Shown here piece after piece: positions 11,061-22,471 of a stretch of 64,000 nt of DNA. The DNA lies in the NCBI GenBank assembly GCA_019671005.1, contig CM033724.1, forward strand, positions 25,645,786-25,709,785, in the 5' to 3' direction. Below the pieces are notes generated by a model. It searched no databases, was not told the DNA's origin, and saw nothing but the letters and a program-made list of their open reading frames with translations. The position numbers were made by a program, and so were the translations under genes. This stretch comes from Hibiscus mutabilis (Eukaryota; Streptophyta; Magnoliopsida; Malvales; Malvaceae). The number at the start of each line of letters is the position of its first letter. The first letter of the stretch is position 1.

Positions 11061-12675
11061 TGTAATGCCTTGAAATTGGGCCTAGTTGTGGATCGGATAG
11101 GGTAAGTGGTTCAAGAGAACCGGTTTAGGCAATTTGAATAGTTTTGGGAATTTAATTTTATAAAATTGATTTTTGGTCAAAATAAAATATGGAAAAATTT
11201 TAGAAATTACTTAATTAATATTTTAAGTAATTCGGTGAGTTCAATCTGAGGTAATTAAATATGATTTTAAGACATTTTGGTCTAGTGACTAAATTGAAAG
11301 TTTTCAAAACTTTTTTGGTGGCTAAATCGTAAAAGGGTCAAAATTTAGAATATTTAAGGTGATATTTGACCAATATATTTCAACAAATTTCTCTCTTAAT
11401 TTAGGATATTTTAAAGTATTTTTAAGTGGTTTTATGATTAAATAAAAGGGAATTTATTAAAAGGATTTTTAGTTAGCAAAATCACTTTCTTACGTAACTA
11501 CTTTTCTTTCAACCTTTTTCTCTCAACTTTCTCAGCAACCAAACTAAGATTTCTACTCTAATAATTCCAGGAATCAATTCCTATAAATTTCCATTTTGAT
11601 TTCTAATTGATTTTTTTAAAATTCTATTGCAAATCTCTTTGGATTTCATCAAAGCTTGGCCAATTAAGGGGGAAATCAACAATTAGAGGTGATTTTCATT
11701 TCTCTCCTATAATTAAAGGTTCTTTAATGAAATTCCTAAGTTCTTGATCCTTTGTTATTGATTTATGTTAAGGAATTATGATTTTAATATGGATTAGTTA
11801 ATTAAATTGAGTTAGATCTGTTTTGGTAATGAATCTAATTGATTTAGATCTCCATTTGGATGTTTATAATGTTGAAAGAATTGATTAATCAATGAAATCC
11901 CGAAACTATATGGATTGCTAGTTTTTTAGGTTGTTTATAGATAGTTTTGGTGGGATCTTATTGCGGTAGTGATGCTGGAGATGTAAGGACGTGATTAAGT
12001 TGTTTTTGGATGTTAACTGATGTTGTTGAGGTGTTAGAATCTTTAGATGTAGGCTGGGCTTTGGTTCAGTAAAGTTTGGTGGTGTTTATGATAGATGTAG
12101 GGAGGTGTTTGATGGATTCTTGGGTGGTGAGGTTGTGTTTGTTGGTTGCGGGAGGTTTGTAATATTGAGATGTGTTTTAATCTTCTATTTTTGATTGGGT
12201 AAAGTAGGGGAAGTGAATCCTTTACCTTTTGGAGAATGTGCAAAAGCTTTGGAAGCTTGATTCGTGCATCGGCAAGCAAGTGTTTGTTTGTTGGTGAGTG
12301 GAAAAGTGTTTTACTACTGTTAAAAGGTTTAAAAATGAGCTGTGGGAGTTTAGATAAAGTTTGATACACTTATCTAAGCTTGGAAGTAAGTATCGATCGA
12401 TCTTTCTCTCGATTTCGGTTTTGCAAAATGAAATCTCATGCACATGTTTATGGTTTTGATTAGTCACTATATTATGCATGTTTTGAAAGTGAAAGATATT
12501 GCAAATGATCATAGATGATGTTTTTTGAGAATGTCATATGGTTTATGAAAGTATTTTGATAATATTAAAATACATGATTAAATGTATTTGTGTTGGATTG
12601 ATTTGATGCATATGTAAAACAGTGAGGTAATGTTGTTTATTGAATATATTGGCAAGTGGTTGTGTTTAAAATGTT

Positions 12676-12722
12676 ATCGGATATAGTTGGCATGCCATAG
12701 GATTTTGAGTGCACTATAAAAA
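12676..12722 (+). promoter_or_regulatory. LTR promoter block: ATCGGATATAGT, palindrome TGGCATGCCA, TATAAAAA
   Basis: The perfect palindrome TGGCATGCCA (12,688-12,697) lies 17 bp before TATAAAAA (12,715-12,722). The same order and spacing recur in the LTRs of C, D, I and J, so it is probably the core promoter. The transcription start would be about 30 bp downstream. Confidence 0.6.
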
Positions 12723-12783
12723 GTCGCTTCATGTGTGTCGAGGGGTGTAAGTGTCCATAATCTTCACCATGAGAACCGCAGCA

Positions 12784-12900
12784 GTGGACGTGGGTAAATG
12801 TTCCATTTTCTCCCATTGGTGGATTTATACACCCAAACCGTGGAGGTGGGTAAATGTTCTGTTAATTCGGTTTGAACCGTTGAGGTGGTCAAATGTCTCG
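12784..12900 (+). repeat. Short repeats downstream of the B LTR TATA box
   Basis: Variants of GTGGAGGTGGGTAAATG start near 12,784, 12,840 and 12,880. They fall in the expected transcribed R region. D and I have different tandem words at the same place. Confidence 0.6.
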
Positions 12901-13441
12901 TTACTTCGGTTGAGGTATGTATGTGAAGTGGTTGTGTGAAGTGCTTGAGAAATCCGTGTATTTGGTGTATTTTATGAAATGAAAGCTTATTGGTTTTTGA
13001 GTCACTTGGAAGCCGATATATGAGATAATGTATCATGAGAATTGGATATGTTTGTATAATGTGATTTATACATATGATACTCTTTAAGCTTGTTATAAAG
13101 GTGTTGTGATGTGAAGCTTAAATTGAGATAGAGATTGAATCCATGATACATGTGTTGAAAATGATTTAAATGTGCATTTTGAGAAGCATGAAACATTTTG
13201 CCATGAGACAATTACATGTGATTTGAATTAAATGGTTGTAAATGTAGTGATGAGTGTTTTTGCAGATCCCTCACTAGGCTTATTGCTTGCGCTCTCTTTT
13301 CCTCATCAACGCTGAGAAATAGACTTCTGAAACAACACGTGAACAAGGAAGGATCCAAGGATTTGATACATTTCAAAGTATGGTTTCATTAGTACTAAGT
13401 TGTAATAAGAATGCAATGTGGCCGAGTTTTTTTGGGAGATG

Positions 13442-13560
13442 TATTTTAATTACTCCCTTTCTGTGTAAGTTTGGATTAATGTTTTGGACTTGTATGATGC
13501 TTTATATTTTAATTACTCCCAAACTTATACAAACAAGGAGTAACCAAAATCCATCTCCCA
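13442..13560. other. Fold-back joint between LTRs of B and C
   Basis: Left of this point the LTR runs forward, right of it in reverse. The 16-mer TATTTTAATTACTCCC occurs at 13,442-13,457 and again at 13,505-13,520 exactly at the turn. That looks like a templated repeat from error-prone repair or strand switching. Confidence 0.7.
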
Positions 13561-15968
13561 AACACACTTGGTCACATTGCCTCTTATTATTACTTTGTAC
13601 TTATGAAACCATACTTTGAAAAAGTAGCAACCCTTGGATCTTCCCTTCCTCACGTGCTGTCCGAGAAGCTATTTCTTTGTATTTATAAGAAAAGAGAGCG
13701 TAAGTTATAAGCTTAGTGAGTGATTTGTAAAAACACTCATCAATGCATTTAAAATCATTTTAGTCCAAACCAAATGTATATGTCTCATGGCAAAACATCT
13801 CATGCTTCTCAAATCAGCTTAAATATGCACATTTAAATCATTTCCAACACATGTATCATGGATTCTATCTTTACCAAAATTTAAGCTTCATAGCTCAACA
13901 TCTCTATAACAAGCTTAAAGAGTACTACATGTATAAATCACATTATACAAACATAATTCATTTCTCATGATACATTATCTCATTATTGGCTTTTAAGTGA
14001 CTCAAAACCAGCAACCTTTCATTTCATAAAACACATCAGATACACATATTTCTCAATTGGTTCCCACGACTACTTCACATACATACCTCAATCAGAGTAA
14101 CGACACACTTTCCCACCTCAACGATTCAAACTGAAGTAATGGAACATTTACCCACCTCTATGGTTTGGATGTATAAATCCACCAGCTGTAGAAACAGAAC
14201 ATTTACCCACCTCAACTGCTACAGTTCTCATGGTGGAGAATACGGCACACTCACAACCCCTCGACACACATGAGGTGACTTTTTATAGTGTACTTTAAAC
14301 CCTATGGCTAGCCAACTATATCCGATAACATTTTAATCTCAGCCACTTGCAATATACTCAATAAAATAACATTACCTCATTGTTTTAGATATGTATCAAA
14401 TCAATCCAACTCAAATACATTAAACCATGTATTTAGTATTCTCAAAAATACTTTCGTAAACCATATGCCATTATCAAAAGTCGCCATATATGATCAATTG
14501 CATCATACCTCATTTCTAAAACATGCATAATACAATGAGTAATCAAAACCATAAACATGTGCATGAGATTTCGTTTTGCAAAACTGAAATCGAGAGAAAG
14601 CTCAACCAATACTTACTTCCAAGCATAGATAAGTGTTTCAAACTTTATCTAAACTCCAACAACTCCTTCCAATCCTTTTTATAGCAGTAAAAAACTTTTC
14701 CACTCACCAACAATCCAACGCTTGATTGCCGATGCACGAATCAAGCTTCAAAGCTTCCGCGCCTTCACCAAAAGCCAAAGGATTCAACTCCCCTACTTTA
14801 CCCAATAAAAAGAGAGGATTAAAACACATCTCTGCATCACAAACATCCAGCAACCGACAAATACAATTTTGCCTCACAAGAATCTATCAAACACCTCTCT
14901 AAAACTATCAAGAACAACACCAAACCCCATCTAAACAAAGCCCAGCCAAAACCTAATGATTCTAACACCTTAACAACATCAACTAACATCCAAAAACATC
15001 TTAATCACGTCCTTATACCTCCAGTATCTCAACAGCAACAAGATCACACCAAAAACCAACTATAAACAACCTAGAAAATTAACAATTCACATAGTTATAG
15101 GATTACATTGACTAATCACTTCTTTCAACATTAAAATACATCCAAAAAGAGATCTAAATCAATTAGATTCAACACTCAAATATATCCAAATCAATTTCCA
15201 ACAATTTTCCAAATAAAACTCAATTGAATCACCAAATCCATGTTAAAATCATAATTCCTTAACGTAAATCAATAACAAATGATCAAGAACTTAGGAATTT
15301 CATTAAAGAACCTTTCATTAGGGAGAGAAACGAAAATCACCTCTAATTGTTGATTTATCCCTTAATTGGCAAAGCTTGATGAAAATCCAATGAGATTTTG
15401 CAATAGGAATTGAAGAAATCAATTAGAAAACTAAAAGGAAATCAATAGGAATTGATTCCTAAGAATTTTGGAGTGGACATCTTAGTTTGTTTGCTGAGAA
15501 AGCTGAGAGAAAAAGGTTGGAAGAAAAGTAGTTATGTAAGAAGGTGATTTTGCAAATTAAAAATCCTTTTAATAAATCCTATTTTATTTAATTATAAAAT
15601 CATTTAAAAACACTTTAAAATAGCCTAAATTAAGAGAGAAATCTGATGAAAAAGATTGGTCAAATAGATCCTTAAAGATTCTAAGTTTTTACCCTTTTTT
15701 GACTTAGTCACCAAAAACAATTTTGAAAACTTTTCATTTTAGTCACTAGACCAAAATGTCCAAAAATCAGATTTAATTACTTCAAATTGAATTTACCAAA
15801 TTGCTTAAAATATTAATTAATTAATTTCTAACATTTTTCCATATTTTATTTTAGCTAAATCAATTTTATAAGATTTAATTCCCAAAACTATTCGAATTGC
15901 CTAAACCGATTCTTTCTAACCACCTACCTGATCTGGTCCATATCTAGGCCCAATTTCAAGGCGTTACA
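13521..15968 (-). repeat. Element C 3' LTR, U5 side missing
   Basis: The outer start TGTAACGCC (minus strand) lies at 15,968 beside the PPT. The sequence then runs to 13,521 and is cut inside the transcribed part. It holds the palindrome and TATA box at 14,280-14,326. No long frame is supported. Confidence 0.85.
14280..14326 (-). promoter_or_regulatory. LTR promoter block of element C (palindrome TGGCTAGCCA and TATA)
   Basis: The palindrome is at 14,305-14,314 and TATAAAAA (minus strand) at 14,280-14,287, with 17 bp between. The palindrome centre is TA here, AT in B and J and CG in D. Confidence 0.6.
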
Positions 15969-15984
15969 ACTCTCCCCTCTCAAG
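15969..15984 (-). other. Polypurine tract of element C
   Basis: The minus strand reads CTTGAGAGGGGAGAGT directly before the LTR start TGTAACGCC. Confidence 0.75.
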
Positions 15985-16006
15985 AAATTTCATCCTCAAA
16001 ATTTAC

Positions 16007-16213
16007 CTAGCAGAAAAAATGAGGAAACGGCTTCATCATGTCCTCTTTGCTTTCCCAGGTAGCTTCCTCAACACTACGATGCCGCCACAACACCTTTAGC
16101 AACTCTATGATCTTTCCGCGGAGAACTTTGCTACTCGAATCCAGAATTCCAGCAGGCTCCTTATCATAGGTCAAATCCAGATTCAACTCAATTTCTTCCA
16201 CAGGCATTTCATG
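16007..16213 (-). pseudogene. Element C, chromodomain-like C-terminal tail of Pol
   Basis: The frame reads EEPAGILDSS in variant form (KEPAGILDSSSKVLRGK), then KVLWRHRSVEEATWESKEDM and ends FPHFFC-stop. It is open, unlike most of C, and matches the tails of B and D. Confidence 0.78.
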
Positions 16214-17459
16214 TGAAGGATCCTATCTATACCTCCGAAGCATCGATACATGGAAAACATCATGTATCTTTTCTAACTCTGTCGGCAACCTCAACCTGTA
16301 TGCAACTGGACCAACACGCTCCAACACCTTATAAGGCCTAATAAATCTAGGACTCAACTAGCACCTTTCGTCCGAACCTCGTTACATTCTTCCAAGACGA
16401 AACCTTTAGAAACACACGATCACCAACTGCATACTCAATCTCCCTTCGCTTCAAGTCCGCATATGACTTTAGCCGATCTGAAGCCGCTTTCAACCGGGCA
16501 CTAATAAGCTTCACTTTCTCATAGGTATCCTTCAACATATCCGACAAAGAAACATACTTCTCTCCTACCTCCGCCCAACGAAGTGGCGTACGACATCTTC
16601 TACCATACAAAGCCTCGTACGCTGCCATCTAGATTCTAGCTTGATAATTGTTATTCTAAGCGAACTCCACCAATAGTAACTGCTTTTCCCATGATCCTTG
16701 GAAATCAATGATGCAACATCGCAACGTATCTTCTAACACTTGGATAACACGTTCAGACTGACCATCCGTTTGAGGATGATACGAAGTACTGAAGTTCAAC
16801 CGTGTACCCAAGGCCTTATGCAAACATTCCAGAACCTCATAGTGGAACGCGAATCTCTATCTAATACAATAGACTTTTACACTCTGTGCAACCTCACAAT
16901 CTAAGTAATATAGAACTCCGCCAACTTATCCAAAGTATACATCATATGCACAGCTAGAAAATGTTCACACTTCGTAAACCTATCCATAATCACCCAAACA
17001 GAATTCTTCATTGATGGCGTCAAAGGCAACCCAGACACAAAATCCATGGTAATTCTCTCCCACTTCCATTTTGGAATCTTTAATGGTTGCAACAACCCCG
17101 ACAGAAACTGATGATGCTTAGCTTTAACACGCTGAAAAACCATACAACGAGCCATAAAACTCGTGATATCCTTCTTCAAACCAAACCATAATACTCTTTT
17201 TTTCAGGTCCTGATACATCTTCGTACTCCCCGAATACATAAAAAAGGTCTCAAATGTGCCTCAGTCCAAATAGTGTGCCTCAAGTCTTCATCACTCGGCA
17301 CCAAAGAATCCGTTTGATTTCCATTTAAGATATCCTTAGCATACGACACCAAAGAAACTCTATCTTCACTAAAACCATAATCCGTTTGATTTTCATTTAA
17401 GATATCCTTAGCATACGGCACCAAAGAATCATCATAAGGTTGCTTCTCCTTAATCAACT
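16208..17459 (-). pseudogene. Element C, integrase
   Basis: The zinc region has DLRHTIWTEAH and RCMVFQRV, so the last zinc Cys is Phe as in B. The first core Asp is intact (VIMDRFTKC, about 16,985), and the Glu region GQSERVIQVLED is intact. The second Asp block (VLDRDS, about 16,855) is followed at once by a frameshift. The C-terminal half is mostly open (MAAYEALYGRRCRTPLRW, 16,628-16,347). A 72-bp in-frame tandem duplication sits upstream of the zinc region. Confidence 0.86.
17310..17453 (-). repeat. 72-bp in-frame tandem duplication in element C pol
   Basis: Two copies start at 17,310 and 17,382. Each encodes 24 residues around SLVPYAKDILNGNQTD, in the spacer between RNase H and IN. Elements B and G have one copy. 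Confidence 0.75.
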
Positions 17460-18060
17460 ACAACAGCGATGGCTTCACCTGCAACTCGCCAATAACCACC
17501 ATTAGACGACTCACTCAACCGCACAAACATCGACCTCAACTCAACTGCAACCTTCCTACTCAAAGTATCGGCCACCATATTAGCTTTCCTCAGAATTCGA
17601 TTAACATATCGTAATTCTTAAGCAACTCCAACCATCTTTGTTGCCTAAGATTCAAATCTTTTTGCAACATCAGGTATTTCAAACTTTTGTGATCTATATA
17701 CACCGTACACTTCTCACCATAGAGATAATTTCACCAAATCTTCAAGGCAAACACCACTGTCGCAAGTTCAATATCGTGAGTAGGGTAGTTACGCTCGTGC
17801 ACCTTCAACTGCCTATATGCATAAGCTATAACATTTCCTTCATGCATTAACACGCATCCCAAACCCACGTAGGGCGCATCGCTATACACAATAAATTCTT
17901 TCCATAATTTAGGTTGAATCAAGATTGGAGTGTGTGTTAAAGCTTCCATCAGCTTATCGATTGCTTGAAAAATCATCAATAAGGAATAAGTAATATACTA
18001 CCAACCCCAGAAAACTATGAACTTCTGATACCGACTTTGGTTGCTTCCAATTCACAATAG
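17460..18060 (-). pseudogene. Element C, RNase H
   Basis: The blocks are THTPILIQPKLWKEFIVYSD, VGLGCVLMHEGNVIAYAYRQL, RNYPTHDIELATVVFALKIW and then YTDHKSLKYL before VADTLSRK. A frameshift and stops lie between 17,590 and 17,730. The upstream connection to RT (17,980-18,060) is degraded. Confidence 0.82.
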
Positions 18061-18870
18061 TTAAAATTTTCTACAAATCTACGTAAATACCCTCGGCCAA
18101 CACAACAAGGCCAAGGAAAACCACCTGCTTGATCCGAAACTCACACTTACTCAACTTGGCGTAAAGCTTGTTGTCCAACAGAACTTGTAACACAAACCGT
18201 AGATGTCAATTGTGATCCTTCTCGGTATGCGAGTGCACAAGAATGTCATTGATGAACACAACTACAAACTATTGCAAGAATTCATGGAACACCCAATTCA
18301 TCATATCCATGAATGCTGTCGGTGCATTGGTCAAACCAAACGACATCACTAAGAACTCATAATGCCCAGAGCGCGTACGAAAAGCTATCTTCAGTACATC
18401 CTTATCCTTCACCTTCAATTTGTAATAGCCTAACCTCAAATCAATTTTAGAAATCATCGTAGCTCTCTGAAACTGATCAAACAGTTCATCAATCCTCGGC
18501 AAAGGATACTTGTTCTTAATCGTCAACTTGTTCAGTTGCCAATAATCAATGTACAGACTCATCCTGCCATCTTTCTTATTCACAAACAACACTGGTGCTC
18601 CCCAAGGTGATACGCTAGGCTGAATGAACCCACATTCCAATAACTCATGCAGCTGCATCTTAAACTCCTTTAACTCTTTAGGTGCCATACGATACAGAGT
18701 AATCGAGACCAGAGACGTATTCGCGTACATCTCAATACAAAACTCCACCTCCCTGTTCGGCGGTAAACCAGGCAACTCTTTCAGAAACACTCTTGAAAAA
18801 TTACAAACTGTGCGAATATCCTGGGCGCACACTTTCTTCATATTCAAGTTCATAACATAGGCTAGCTATT
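18061..18870 (-). pseudogene. Element C, reverse transcriptase with FIND in place of FIDD
   Basis: A 194-codon open frame (18,853-18,269) has LPGLPPNREVEF, SVSPWGAPVLFVNKKDG, YPLPRIDELFDQF, KIDLRLGYYKLKVKD and FGLTNAPTAFMDMMN. Past a stop the catalytic loop reads VVVFINDILVHS near 18,250. Other gypsy RTs, and F, G and L here, have FIDDIL. The Asp-to-Asn change removes a metal-binding residue, so this RT would be inactive even without the stops. Confidence 0.88.
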
Positions 18871-19375
18871 CTTGACCCCTACATTCTAAAGCTGAAACCA
18901 TATTAGACAAGAACTTGACATTCTTGCCCACAAATACTACTTCGTAATCCTCAGCAAGTTTCGAAAAAACTCGCTTGGTATCAAAATCAACTACTGTACA
19001 GTGTCGAGAGAACTAATCTATTCCCAGAATCACATCAAAACTGTGAAACGGTAACTCCATCAGGTCAGCCTCAAACATGTGTCCTTGAACCATCAAGGGA
19101 CAACTCTTATACAACTTTCTAGATACAACTGTCTCACCAAAGGAACTGGTTACCCGCATACCAACATCTAACTACTCTACAGGTAAATCCAACAAACATG
19201 CCTGCTCGTGCACAATGTAGGAATACGTAGAACCATAATAAGTAAATACCTGCGATCACGTCTGTATCATTCTTCCCTACATAGTAAGTAAATACCTTTG
19301 TCGATCTACTGCCCTCTGGTCGAATCGCTACGGTATATGCTACCACTCTCTGTCCATCATCCATACACTAGAAAT
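18871..19375 (-). pseudogene. Element C, aspartic protease, active site deleted
   Basis: The region starts VVAYTVAIRPEGSRSTKVFTYYVGKNDTDVIAG and resumes with YGSTYSYIVHEQACLLDLPVE. In G the same part runs on through a DSD active-site block, so about a dozen codons including the catalytic Asp are missing. The repeated word AGTAAATACCT flanks the gap (about 19,240 and 19,290), which suggests deletion between short repeats. Later it continues towards the RT linker with frame changes. Confidence 0.75.
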
Positions 19376-20463
19376 ACCCACAACCGCGCCCACAACCTCT
19401 CTGTGTCACAGCAATAGGTGCAGGGGCTTGACCCTCTCTAGCTAACTGCAGACAATCCTCCTGAATCTATAACTCCAAAAAGTGCCTAGAGCACCCCAAC
19501 ATTCCCCTGAATGTCGCCTGCCACATTTCCTACACTCGAGAACTCTAGCATAGGTATTCTGACCTTCAAATCCATGCCCAGCACCATTTCCTCCATGCTT
19601 TTGATCTTGATGGTACCTTCTGTCTTTGTGCCTCTTATAACGATCCTTACCAACATCAAGCACCGCACTCCTCTTTTCTATTGTAAAACTCCCAAAACGG
19701 AAGACAACCCCAAATTCTATTCTATGTCCTTATCTCGAGACACTAGAACATTAAACTCTATGTAGTTCGTAGCCAGCATATATGTCTTCACCTCCCTGAT
19801 CAACCCGTAATGAAATCGATCACACTATTGTCACTCATCAAGAACCAGTTTAGGAACATACTTACTCAACCAAACAAACTGGATCTCATACTCGAAAATA
19901 AACATGTTTCCTTATTCCAAGAACATGAACTCCCTCTTCTTCTCATCCTTAAATCGATTTCCCAAATAATTCTTTTTGAATGCCTCACAAAATAATTCCC
20001 ACTTAACATTAATAGGTTCTAAGCTCGCGGTCACAGTTGTCCACCAACTGTAAGCATCACCTTGTACTAACGACACAATACAATCCAACTTGCGAATGTT
20101 TGTATACTCTATCTGACCAAGGATCCTCTTAGTACTAGCAAACCATTCCTCGACTGCTTCAGTAGATAAACCTCTGAACTCAATGCCACCCAGGCTACGC
20201 AAACGCTCCAAAGGTAACCTGATATTAACAGCTATAGGCATTGATACATGTACATGCACTCCAGCTATGACTGCCTAGAAAACTCCCGTCATCGCTTGGA
20301 CTAATGTTGCCATGTCACTGAAAATAGGTCTTTGTGGTGCCTGAGGGGTAGCACCCTCTACTCTAACACTAGCAGGAGAAACCTGTGGAAGAGAAGGCAA
20401 CTCATCATCATATGTATCTATCACGCTTTCTATGTGAGCTCTAGTCTCTCGTCTCGATCCCAT
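19376..20463 (-). pseudogene. Element C, gag
   Basis: The start MGSRRETRAH at 20,463 fits the leader length. Capsid blocks are LPLERLRSLGGIEFRGL, GDAYSWWTTV, FCEAFKKNYLG and DEKKREFMFLE. A nucleocapsid zinc knuckle reads CRKCGRRHSGEC near 19,520. A TAG at about 20,275 separates the N-terminal tail from the capsid, and several frameshifts lie between 19,670 and 19,910. Gag packaged the element RNA. Confidence 0.84.
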
Positions 20464-20728
20464 ATGTAGAAATACGAGTCTAAAACATGATCATGTAGTA
20501 AAACAAAATAATTTGGTCAGCTCGTAGAAGAATCCAAGTCACTCTTGTTTAAAAACAAAATCATTTAACTTAAGTAGTAATAAGGCAATGTGGCTCCATG
20601 TTATCCACCCAAACACACCACATGTTGAAGACAATTACACAAATTCAATCACCGTACATGTCAAACAACATATTTATATGATATCAATCAAACAAACAAA
20701 CATAACCCACCTCCTAACATCATAACCT

Positions 20729-20741
20729 GGCTCTGATACCA
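20729..20741 (-). other. Primer binding site, initiator tRNA-Met type
   Basis: The minus strand reads TGGTATCAGAGCC, a perfect match to the usual tRNA-Met PBS of plant gypsy elements, 5 bp inside the LTR. Confidence 0.88.
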
Positions 20742-20746
20742 CCAAA

Positions 20747-22471
20747 TGTAACCCCTTGACCTAGTCTAGTCGTAAGACGAAACTGAGCGAGCTATATTAA
20801 GGTTTACCGAGGCAAACCTAGAAGATTTACATTAGAAATAGTACATTTTTTATCTTATCTAAATGCATATTTAAGCTCTAGAGTGATCATACTGATTATG
20901 ATTAAAGGTACAACTCAATTGGGCATCAATTTGATATCCAATAGCTCGATTACACGTTCCAACGACTAAAATATAATTTCCAGTGCTTACAAGATATTTC
21001 ACAAAATTAAAGTTACCAATCCTTAATTAGTCATATTTCATGCCTTTGTGTTAAATCTCAACTCAAAATAACCATCCAAACTCATTTAATTGCATAATTA
21101 AGAAGCAAGGATCAAAATGCAAAGATTTCCAACATCAAAAAGCATCACAACCAATTTAACGGCTAGTGTATCGGTACAGGTGTCTACCGTATCGAAATGG
21201 CACTAAAAGACAAGGGCGTACCAATACGGTCCTCAAGCATACCAGTATAGGCTTGTTTGTTTTGAAAATCTAAATTCTAGTGGCTAAGGACTGTACTGGT
21301 ACAGCAACCCATGTACCGAAACTAACCTTCAATTTCAGCCATGCATACCGATACGATTACCAGGCGTATCAGTACGTCTAGGCAATTTTGAGCAATCTAA
21401 GCCGAGATAGGTCCCTGTGTACCGATCCTTGAGGGATCGTACCGGTACAGACAGACCTGTAATGACCTCTAGGTCCAACATATGACACATTGGCTCAATC
21501 TAACATACACCATTCAACAGCTAATCATCATATTACATTATAAACATCAAATCCACGAACATAGCAACATGGTAAGAGACCTTATTAAGCATGGCATATT
21601 CAAACAAACTCCTATGAGCATGGTTTCTACCCAAGCATGTATAAAGATCCCAAACCCTTCAAAAACAAACATAAAGCATCATACATGTCCAAACATTAAT
21701 CCAAACTTATACAAATAAGGGGTAACCAAAATACATCTCCCAAGCACACTTGGTCACATTGCCTCTTATTACTACTTTGTACTTATGAAACCATAATTTG
21801 AAAAAGTAGCAACCCTTGGATCCACCCTTGCTCACGTGCTGTCCGAGGAGCTATTTCTCTACATTGATGAGAAAAGAGAGCGTAAGCTATAAGCTTAGTG
21901 AGGGATTCACAAAAACACTGATCAATGCATTTAAAATCATTTTAGTCCAAACCAAATGTATATGTCTCATGGAAAAACATCCAATGCTTCTCAAATCATC
22001 TCAAATATGCACATTTAAATCATTTTCAACACATGTATCACAGATTGTATCTCTACCTCAGTTTAAGCTTCATATCCTAACATCTCTATAACAAGCTTAA
22101 AGAGTACCACATATATATACAAACATAATCCATTTCTCATGACATATTATCTCATAGATTGGCTTTCATGTGACTCAAAACAAGCAACCTTTCATTTCAT
22201 AAAACACATTGAATACACAGATTTCTCAAGTGGTTCCTACGATCACTTCACATACATACCTCAACCGAAGTAACGACACAATTTCCTGCCACAACAGTTC
22301 AAATCAAAGTAACGAAACACTGACCTACCTTTACAATTTGGATGTATAAATCCACCAGTAGGAGAAAACGGACCATTTACCCACCTCAACCACTGCAGTT
22401 CTCATGGTGGAGAATACGGCATACTCACAACCCCTTGACCCACTTGAGGTGACTTTTTATAGTGTATTTTA
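20747..22471 (-). repeat. Element C 5' LTR, U3 missing
   Basis: The inner end GGTTACA is beside the PBS at 20,747. The LTR matches the 3' LTR of C up to 22,471, where it stops 10 bp upstream of its own TATA box (22,454-22,461). All U3, including the palindrome block, is absent. Next to it lies the tail of a forward LTR belonging to D. Confidence 0.82.
21160..21460. repeat. Cluster of GTATCGGTAC-like words in the C 5' LTR
   Basis: Words such as TATCGGTAC, GTACCGATCC, TACCGATACG and TACCGGTACAG recur in both orientations over 300 bp. Similar clusters lie at 33,276-33,600, 34,848-34,990, 40,158-40,455, 44,060-44,240 and 47,168-47,575. Confidence 0.65.

Larger units (their letters stand above)
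8940..13510 (+). mobile_element. Element B: 3' part of a chromovirus-like Ty3/gypsy element
   Basis: Present are the end of RT, RNase H, IN, the chromodomain-like tail, a PPT and most of the 3' LTR. The 5' half should lie left of the Athila insertion, outside the window. The LTR is cut at about 13,510 by a fold-back joint with element C. Confidence 0.85.
11061..13510 (+). repeat. Element B 3' LTR, truncated at its 3' end
   Basis: It starts TGTAATGCCTTGAAATTGGGCC after the PPT. It contains the conserved upstream palindrome, a TATA box and a short repeated GTGGAGGTGGGTAAATG block. The last 0.8-0.9 kb (U5 side) that a full-length sister LTR has is missing. It pairs with 13,521-15,968 as an inverted repeat; I judge roughly 80-85% identity over sampled parts. 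Confidence 0.85.
13521..22471 (-). mobile_element. Element C: chromovirus-like Ty3/gypsy element with both LTRs truncated
   Basis: All of gag, PR, RT, RNase H, IN and the tail are present on the minus strand between a PBS (20,729-20,741) and a PPT (15,969-15,984). The 3' LTR lacks its U5 side and the 5' LTR lacks its U3. LTR overlap segments differ by roughly 8%, suggesting an old insertion. No target-site duplication can be checked because both ends are fold-back joints. Confidence 0.85.

Noticed and set aside
18269..18853. Longest open frame as a possible host gene
   Set aside because: It is an RT fragment of element C with gypsy motifs and a damaged catalytic site.
20747..20900. Stretch beginning TGTAACCCC as a new element start
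   Set aside because: It is the inner end of the C 5' LTR read backwards, beside the PBS.
13521..22471. Element C as a direct copy of genomic RNA (R-U5 ... U3-R)
   Set aside because: The 5' end keeps the TATA box, so it starts upstream of the likely transcription start, and both ends are fold-back joints. Truncation by rearrangement explains it as well.
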